DNA of 64,000 nucleotides, from contig NZ_CP149926.1 in assembly GCF_037949285.1 (NCBI RefSeq), positions 1,157,501 through 1,221,500 on the forward strand, read 5' to 3'. Below the pieces are notes generated by a model that ran no database searches, was not told where the DNA came from, and saw nothing but the letters and a program-made list of their open reading frames with translations. Shown here piece after piece: positions 59,279-64,000 of this stretch. Every line of letters begins with the position of its first letter. Within the stretch, counting starts at the first letter, position 1. The DNA is from Thioclava sp. GXIMD4216 (GTDB lineage: Bacteria; Pseudomonadota; Alphaproteobacteria; Rhodobacterales; Rhodobacteraceae). The translations under genes were made by a program, and so were the position numbers.

Positions 59279-61120
59279 TTACTGGTCTTCCGGAAGAATA
59301 CGCACGCCGCCTTTGGCCGCCGAGGAGGCGAGCATTGCATAGGCTTTGAGCGCGGTGGAGACCGCCCGTTTGCGCGGCGCTTTGGGTTTCCACGGCAGCG
59401 GCCCCATTGCCTCGCGGCGGGCGGCCAGCTCGTTTTCGGCCACGGCGAGGTTGATGGTGCGGTTGGGGATGTCGATCTCGATCAGGTCGCCATCCTGTAC
59501 CAGACCGATCGTGCCGCCTTCTTCGGCTTCCGGCGAGACGTGGCCGATGGACAGGCCCGAAGTGCCCCCCGAGAAGCGCCCGTCGGTCAGCAGCGCACAT
59601 TTCGCGCCCAGACCTTTGGATTTGAGGTAGGAGGTGGGGTAGAGCATTTCCTGCATGCCCGGTCCGCCACGCGGCCCCTCGAAGCGGATGATCACCACTT
59701 CGCCCTCTTTGACCTTGCCGGTGAGGATGGCCGAGACCGAGTCGTCCTGGCTTTCGAACACACGGGCCGGACCGGAGAATTTCAGGATGGAATCATCCAC
59801 CCCTGCGGTTTTCACGATACAGCCATTCAGGGCGATATTGCCGAAGAGCACGGCGAGGCCGCCATCCTTGGAGAAGGCATGCTCGCCCGAGCGGATCACG
59901 CCGTTTTCGCGATCCCGGTCGAGCTCCTTATAGCGGTTCGACTGGCTGAAGGCCTGGGTTGTGCGGACGCCGCCCGGGGCGGCACGGTAGAACGCGTCGA
60001 CCGTATCGGAATTCGAGGTGACGATATCCCATTTGGCCAGCGCCTCTGCCATGCTTTCCGAATGCACGGTGCGGCAATCGGCATGGATCAGACCCGCGCG
60101 GTTCATTTCGCCCAGAATGCCCATGATGCCGCCTGCGCGGTGCACGTCTTCCATATGCACGTCGGCCTTGGCGGGCGCGACCTTGCACAGCACCGGCACC
60201 TTGCGCGAGAGACGGTCGATATCATCCATCGTGAAATCGACCTTGCCCTCATGTGCGATCGCCAGCAGGTGCAGCACGGTATTGGTAGAGCCGCCCATCG
60301 CGATATCGAGCGACATGGCATTTTCGAACGCCTCGAAGGTCGCGATGTCGCGCGGCAGCAAGCCGGGCTTCTCGTCCTCGTAATGCGCCTTGGTGATCTC
60401 GACGATTTTGCGACCGGCCTCAAGGAACAGCTCCTTACGGTCGGCATGGGTGGCCAGCATCGAGCCATTGCCCGGCAGCGCCAGACCCAGCGCCTCGGCC
60501 AGACAGTTCATCGAGTTGGCGGTGAACATGCCCGAGCAGGAGCCACAGGTGGGGCAGGCGTTCTTTTCGAACTCGTCAACCTGTTCATCGGTATATTTGT
60601 CATCCGCCGCCACGACCATCGCATCGACAAGGTCGACGGCCTTTTCGAGGTCATTGATGGTGACCTTGCCCGCTTCCATCGGACCGCCCGAGACGAAGAC
60701 CACGGGAATGTTCAGGCGCATTGCGGCCATCAGCATACCGGGGGTGATCTTGTCGCAGTTGGAGATACAGACCATCGCATCGGCGCAATGGGCATTGACC
60801 ATATATTCCACCGAATCCGCGATGATCTCGCGCGAGGGGAGCGAATAGAGCATGCCGTCATGGCCCATGGCGATCCCGTCATCGACCGCAATGGTGTTGA
60901 ATTCCTTTGCCACGCCGCCGGCTTTCTCGATCTCGCGGGCCACCATCTGACCCAGATCCTTCAGGTGGACGTGGCCGGGGACGAATTGCGTGAAGGAGTT
61001 GACGACCGCAATGATCGGCTTGCCGAAGTCGCTATCGGTCATGCCGGTTGCGCGCCACAATCCGCGCGCGCCCGCCATATTGCGGCCATGGGTCGATCTG
61101 CGGGAACGATAATAGGGCAT
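59279..61120 (-). CDS. ilvD: dihydroxy-acid dehydratase
   Basis: This encodes 613 residues, the IlvD length. It converts dihydroxy acids to 2-keto acids in isoleucine and valine synthesis. The Fe-S ligands Cys122 ([10 protein letters not shown]) and Cys195 ([11 protein letters not shown]) are visible. The start at 61120 ([12 protein letters not shown]) matches the family; eight codons upstream are also open. It is divergent from the next gene and not in an operon here. Confidence 0.95.
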   Translation of the reverse strand: MPYYRSRRSTHGRNMAGARGLWRATGMTDSDFGKPIIAVVNSFTQFVPGHVHLKDLGQMVAREIEKAGGVAKEFNTIAVDDGIAMGHDGMLYSLPSREIIADSVEYMVNAHCADAMVCISNCDKITPGMLMAAMRLNIPVVFVSGGPMEAGKVTINDLEKAVDLVDAMVVAADDKYTDEQVDEFEKNACPTCGSCSGMFTANSMNCLAEALGLALPGNGSMLATHADRKELFLEAGRKIVEITKAHYEDEKPGLLPRDIATFEAFENAMSLDIAMGGSTNTVLHLLAIAHEGKVDFTMDDIDRLSRKVPVLCKVAPAKADVHMEDVHRAGGIMGILGEMNRAGLIHADCRTVHSESMAEALAKWDIVTSNSDTVDAFYRAAPGGVRTTQAFSQSNRYKELDRDRENGVIRSGEHAFSKDGGLAVLFGNIALNGCIVKTAGVDDSILKFSGPARVFESQDDSVSAILTGKVKEGEVVIIRFEGPRGGPGMQEMLYPTSYLKSKGLGAKCALLTDGRFSGGTSGLSIGHVSPEAEEGGTIGLVQDGDLIEIDIPNRTINLAVAENELAARREAMGPLPWKPKAPRKRAVSTALKAYAMLASSAAKGGVRILPEDQ

Positions 61121-61622
61121 TGGCTGCTCCCTTTCTTTGGGCAATGGCTTCGAGGGCGCATGCGCCCCTGCTTTCGGAGCGCAGCTTTAGCGCAACCGGC
61201 AACGGAAGAACAGGCAAAACAGCCATCCGCTTTTGTAATGCCTCGTTCTGCAGGGACTCCGCGAAAGAAAGTTTCGCGAGGAGAGGTGCCACCCCCGCGA
61301 GCAGCTAAGGGTGGCACCCAAAGGCCCCCCGTGGCAGCGGCGGGGCTGAGTGTCCGTTACTCGCCATCGGGTATCCGGCATCACGCGGGGATTAGGCCGG
61401 TGGTGGATTCGCCTTTGGCTGTCGGAACAGGATCCATCAATCACCAACTGCGGATGGGAGCAAGGCGTTTGCGCGTGATTGTGGTCTTGGGGCCACTTGC
61501 CGCAGCGCGCGCGTGATCTGCTTGCAACGCCGCGCAGGGATGAGCGGCTGGCGGTGCACAAGGCGTTTGCGGCGCATTGCGGCTGTGGCAGGGTCGCAGA
61601 AAGACCGCTGAGGGAGCGTAGG
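61121..61622. other. intergenic region with two stem-loops
   Basis: This region contains the ilvD promoter area and no convincing gene. Two inverted repeats are visible: CGCGAAA-(5 nt)-TTTCGCG at 61260-61278 and a perfect 10-bp GGTGCCACCC/GGGTGGCACC at 61285-61318. They may be part of a leader, an attenuator or a small RNA; I cannot tell which. Confidence 0.4.
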
Positions 61623-62573
61623 ATGCACAGGCAGAGCTATGGGGTGATCGGGGCATTGGCGCTGATGCTGGGGGCTGCGGCACCGCTTCGGGCGGAGACC
61701 GCCGCTGTGGTCGAGACGCTGCCCGCGCAGGGGTTCCATTATCTGGGCTGGTCGCGGTTCCATTATAATGACCTGATCGGTGACGGTCATGACCGCTGGC
61801 AGACCGGCGGTATGAGCCTGTCCGTTCTTGCGGGGGCGGACTGGACGGGGCGGGCACCTGTGGTGCCTTTCTCGCTTTGGGAATTCCGGTTGGGCGGGTC
61901 GGTCATCGCGCCCCAGTCGCTCGAGCATCCGGCCGCCGATGACCGCCGTTATGTCAGCCGCACGGAACTGAGCGCGCGCAGCTATTTCGAGCAGGCAGGC
62001 TGGCAGGCTATGGTGGGCTTTGGCGTGGTGGGGATCGGGCCGGACCGTTTGCCGGGCAAGGTGCAGGATGCGCTGCATGACATTCTGGACCAGCCCGATC
62101 CGCAGGCCGCGCAGGACCAGCAGCTTGGCAATAAGGTCTGGCCGATGGTGGTGGCCGAATTGCGCTATCCGGTGGAGCTGTCCGAGCGGACGCAACTGAT
62201 TCCCTTTGTTGCGGGCAAAAGCGGCGACGAGGATCTTCTGACCGCAGGCGCCGATCTGGTTTTCAATGCGGCGCATGGAGAGCTGTGGTTACGCGATGAT
62301 GTGCTGGGGCGGCTCTATCTGGGGCTGGGCGACACATATGCGCGGGCCACGCGTTTCGGCCTCGGTGCGGATGTGAGCCATGTCGGCCATAGCGACCTGT
62401 TTCCCGGCGAGACTATTGCGGCGGAAGAGACGCGCTATCGTTTGCGGGCCTTTATCAGCCACGGATGGGGTTGGGGGCATATCAGCTATGGGGCAACATG
62501 GCTGTCGAAGGAATTCACCACCCAGCCAGAGGGGCAGGTGTTGGGAGATCTGCGCGTGGATATCCGTTTCTGA
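61623..62573 (+). CDS. LpxR-family lipid A-modifying outer-membrane protein
   Basis: This encodes 316 residues from 61623 with a signal peptide ending near AAPLRA-ET. The LpxR-type active region HYNDLIGDGHDRWQTGG begins about residue 45, and the rest alternates strands, ending in VDIRF with a C-terminal phenylalanine, as in beta-barrel proteins. LpxR removes the 3'-acyloxyacyl chain of lipid A. Length and motif agree with the family. Confidence 0.8.
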   Translation: MHRQSYGVIGALALMLGAAAPLRAETAAVVETLPAQGFHYLGWSRFHYNDLIGDGHDRWQTGGMSLSVLAGADWTGRAPVVPFSLWEFRLGGSVIAPQSLEHPAADDRRYVSRTELSARSYFEQAGWQAMVGFGVVGIGPDRLPGKVQDALHDILDQPDPQAAQDQQLGNKVWPMVVAELRYPVELSERTQLIPFVAGKSGDEDLLTAGADLVFNAAHGELWLRDDVLGRLYLGLGDTYARATRFGLGADVSHVGHSDLFPGETIAAEETRYRLRAFISHGWGWGHISYGATWLSKEFTTQPEGQVLGDLRVDIRF

Positions 62574-62593
62574 GCGGCCTGCGGTCTTAGGCG

Positions 62594-62621
62594 TTGACAG
62601 CAGGGATGGTCCCTGTATAAG
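62594..62621 (+). promoter_or_regulatory. sigma70 promoter of rpsD
   Basis: TTGACA at 62594-62599 and TATAAG at 62616-62621 are separated by 16 bases. The leader from about 62630 to 62751 is about 120 nt long and holds a stem-loop CCGGTCGCAAGGCCGG close to the start; self-regulation of the S4 leader is possible but not shown. Confidence 0.8.
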
Positions 62622-62751
62622 CGCGCGGATCGGTGGCGCAGGCTGCCGGTTTTTCTTTGGTGTTGGTGGATCTCGCAAGAGAAAACCTGTCGCCGGTCGC
62701 AAGGCCGGAGGAGGACAACGCCCTTCGAAACTTTGATGAAGGAGATCAGCC

Positions 62752-63372
62752 GTGACCAAACGCACGTCTGCCAAGTACAAAATCGACCGCCGCATGGGCG
62801 AAAACATCTGGGGCCGCGCAAAGTCCCCGGTCAACCGTCGTGAATATGGCCCGGGTCAGCACGGTCAGCGCCGCAAGGCAAAACTGTCGGACTTCGGTAT
62901 CCAGCTGCGCGCCAAGCAGAAGCTGAAAGGCTACTACGGCGACCTGACCGAAAAGCAATTCCGCCGCATCTACGGTGAAGCAGAGCGCGTCAAGGGCGAT
63001 ACCGGTGAAAACCTGATCGGTCTGCTCGAGCGCCGCCTCGACGCCGTTGTGTACCGCGCCAAGCTGGTCCCGACCGTCTTCGCAGCACGCCAGTTCGTCA
63101 ACCACGGCCACGTTCTGGTGAACGGCAAGCGCGTGAACATCCCCTCCTACCGCGTGAAAGAGGGTGACGTGATCCAGGTGCGTGAGAAGTCCAAGCAAAT
63201 GGCGCTGGTCATCGAAGCACAAGCCTCGGCAGAGCGCGATATTCCGGACTATCTGGAAGTCGACGGTTCGAAGCTGACCGTGACCTTCACCCGTACCCCG
63301 ACCCTGTCCGACGTGCCCTATCCGGTCGTCATGGAACCGAATCTGGTCGTCGAATTCTACGCAAAGAACTAA
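62752..63372 (+). CDS. rpsD: small ribosomal subunit protein S4
   Basis: This encodes 206 residues, a normal S4 length. Landmarks are [25 protein letters not shown] near the start and the S4 domain at about 95-155 ([33 protein letters not shown]). S4 is a primary 16S rRNA-binding assembly protein. The ATG is preceded by GGAG at a distance of eight bases. It is monocistronic with its own promoter and terminator. Confidence 0.95.
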   Translation: MTKRTSAKYKIDRRMGENIWGRAKSPVNRREYGPGQHGQRRKAKLSDFGIQLRAKQKLKGYYGDLTEKQFRRIYGEAERVKGDTGENLIGLLERRLDAVVYRAKLVPTVFAARQFVNHGHVLVNGKRVNIPSYRVKEGDVIQVREKSKQMALVIEAQASAERDIPDYLEVDGSKLTVTFTRTPTLSDVPYPVVMEPNLVVEFYAKN

Positions 63373-63423
63373 GGTGGCGGGCCTTCGGGCCCCACCGGTT
63401 CTTTGCCGAACTCCGCAAAATAC

Positions 63424-63454
63424 AAAAAGCCGCAGCTTGGTGCTGCGGCTTTTT
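63424..63454 (+). terminator. terminator of rpsD
   Basis: A perfect 12-bp stem AAAAAGCCGCAG/CTGCGGCTTTTT closes a 7-nt loop 51 bases after the rpsD stop. Confidence 0.9.
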
Positions 63455-63518
63455 ACGTTTTGGTCAGTCTTGTCGTGTAACGCTGTGGAGGGGCATGACA
63501 TTCTGTCATTCTGCCGGC

Positions 63519-63929
63519 TCATCCGCCCTTGAAGACGTTCAGGAAGGACCAGAGCTGGGCGTCGGATTCCTTCTGGAAGTAATCCCCGAATTCGCCGGAT
63601 TCGAGTTTGGCGATATAGACCTGCGCTTCGCGTTGGGAAACAAGGCGCGGGCGGTACATCAGTTGCGAGCGTTTCGCCACCTCTTCGGCCCCGCGTCGCA
63701 AGGCGCGCTCGGTTCCGGGGCTCCAGTTTTCATCGACGCGACCGACGAAAAGCTGATAGCGCGACAATGTCTGTTTGACGGCAATGCGCTTGGCCTTCGG
63801 TAGGGACATGAACACATCCTGCAGGCTGTCCGCGCGGACAGTGGCAGGTAATCCCAAGGCACATAGGAAGGTCGTGGCAAATGCCAGAGGAGGGGCCGCA
63901 TATGCAGGTATTTGGGACATTGAGAACAT
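63519..63929 (-). CDS. secreted protein with peptidoglycan-binding-like helices
   Basis: This encodes 136 residues with an N-terminal signal peptide (PPLAFATTFLCALGLPATVRA). The mature part, LPKAKRIAVKQTLSRYQLFVGRVDENWSPGTERAL, follows the pattern of PG_binding_1 modules, although shorter. The start could be three codons further in. The last 71 bases of the window (63930-64000) hold no gene. Confidence 0.55.
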   Translation of the reverse strand: MFSMSQIPAYAAPPLAFATTFLCALGLPATVRADSLQDVFMSLPKAKRIAVKQTLSRYQLFVGRVDENWSPGTERALRRGAEEVAKRSQLMYRPRLVSQREAQVYIAKLESGEFGDYFQKESDAQLWSFLNVFKGG

Positions 63930-64000
63930 TCCTTTGGACTATGTAACGCTTAAGTTGTGAAATCTAAATGAGGCGTAAATCTGTCCGGGGAGCGGTCCAT

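Noticed and set aside
59225..61516. 763-codon plus-strand frame opposite ilvD
   Set aside because: Antisense to a certain ilvD gene; no ribosome site at its start.
1..64000. CRISPR array or restriction-modification system
   Set aside because: I saw no regularly spaced repeats and no methylase or restriction motifs in any good frame; a subtle system cannot be excluded by eye.

Overview
The window is a roughly 64 kb, mostly high-GC segment of an alphaproteobacterial chromosome, most likely Rhodobacterales (Rhodobacter/Paracoccus/Thioclava-like). The lineage call rests on the irr-fabA-fabB-fabI cluster, MmcB, a small DUF6324-type protein, an LdtR-like MarR regulator, an LpxR-family outer-membrane protein, and a tRNA-His that has A73 and no G-1. 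The genus cannot be fixed from sequence alone.

Layout. (1) 1-8540, core chromosome: end of sdhE, a MarR/LdtR-like regulator, a DUF2237 protein, a secreted protein, divergent epmA and efp (a modification enzyme and its substrate), a DUF1413-like protein, irr divergent from the fabA-fabB-fabI operon, mmcB, a DUF6324-type protein and tRNA-His. (2) 8541-about 43600, a lambdoid siphovirus-type prophage next to the tRNA. Its leftward early arm runs int, xis-like gene, many small genes, an N4 gp49-like protein and DUF2303. An immunity region follows, with a repressor, a Cro-like protein and TGCGA-N3-TCGCA operators. The rightward early/replication arm has a possible origin carrying a perfect DnaA box. 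Next come a lambda-like cos region, terminase, gpW, portal, a ClpP-protease/capsid fusion, cement, tail genes with a canonical G GGA AAC -1 frameshift site, tape measure, fibre, holins, a GH19 endolysin and an SGNH esterase. Three membrane-protein genes look like morons (19268, 30563, 39730). (3) About 43600-54770, an AT-richer surface-glycan cassette: a three-gene set (aldolase fusion, HAD phosphatase, CMP-sugar synthetase) that looks like a route to a CMP-activated ulosonic acid, an unknown protein, a 1306-residue two-domain glycosyltransferase with a decayed partial copy, and two sulfotransferase-like genes. (4) 55011-56650, nested IS3-family elements: one 1.25 kb copy with clear inverted repeats and remnants of at least one more, probably two. 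(5) 56700-64000, core chromosome again: a two-gene YeeE/YedE transporter, an NCS2 xanthine/uracil permease, ilvD, an lpxR-like gene, rpsD with a clear promoter and terminator, and a secreted protein.

How it fits together. The prophage carries a full lysogeny-replication-packaging-tail-lysis set and shows no obvious inactivating mutation. No copy of the tRNA-His 3' end was found by eye to the right, so its right end is undefined, and the glycan cassette may be prophage or island cargo or a separate locus. The SGNH esterase on the tail and the host glycan genes beside it suggest a surface-glycan theme. The most distinctive candidate system is the aldolase/HAD/CMP-transferase cassette, in which a DRE-TIM aldolase fused to a Rossmann-like domain takes the place that KdsA or NeuB normally holds.
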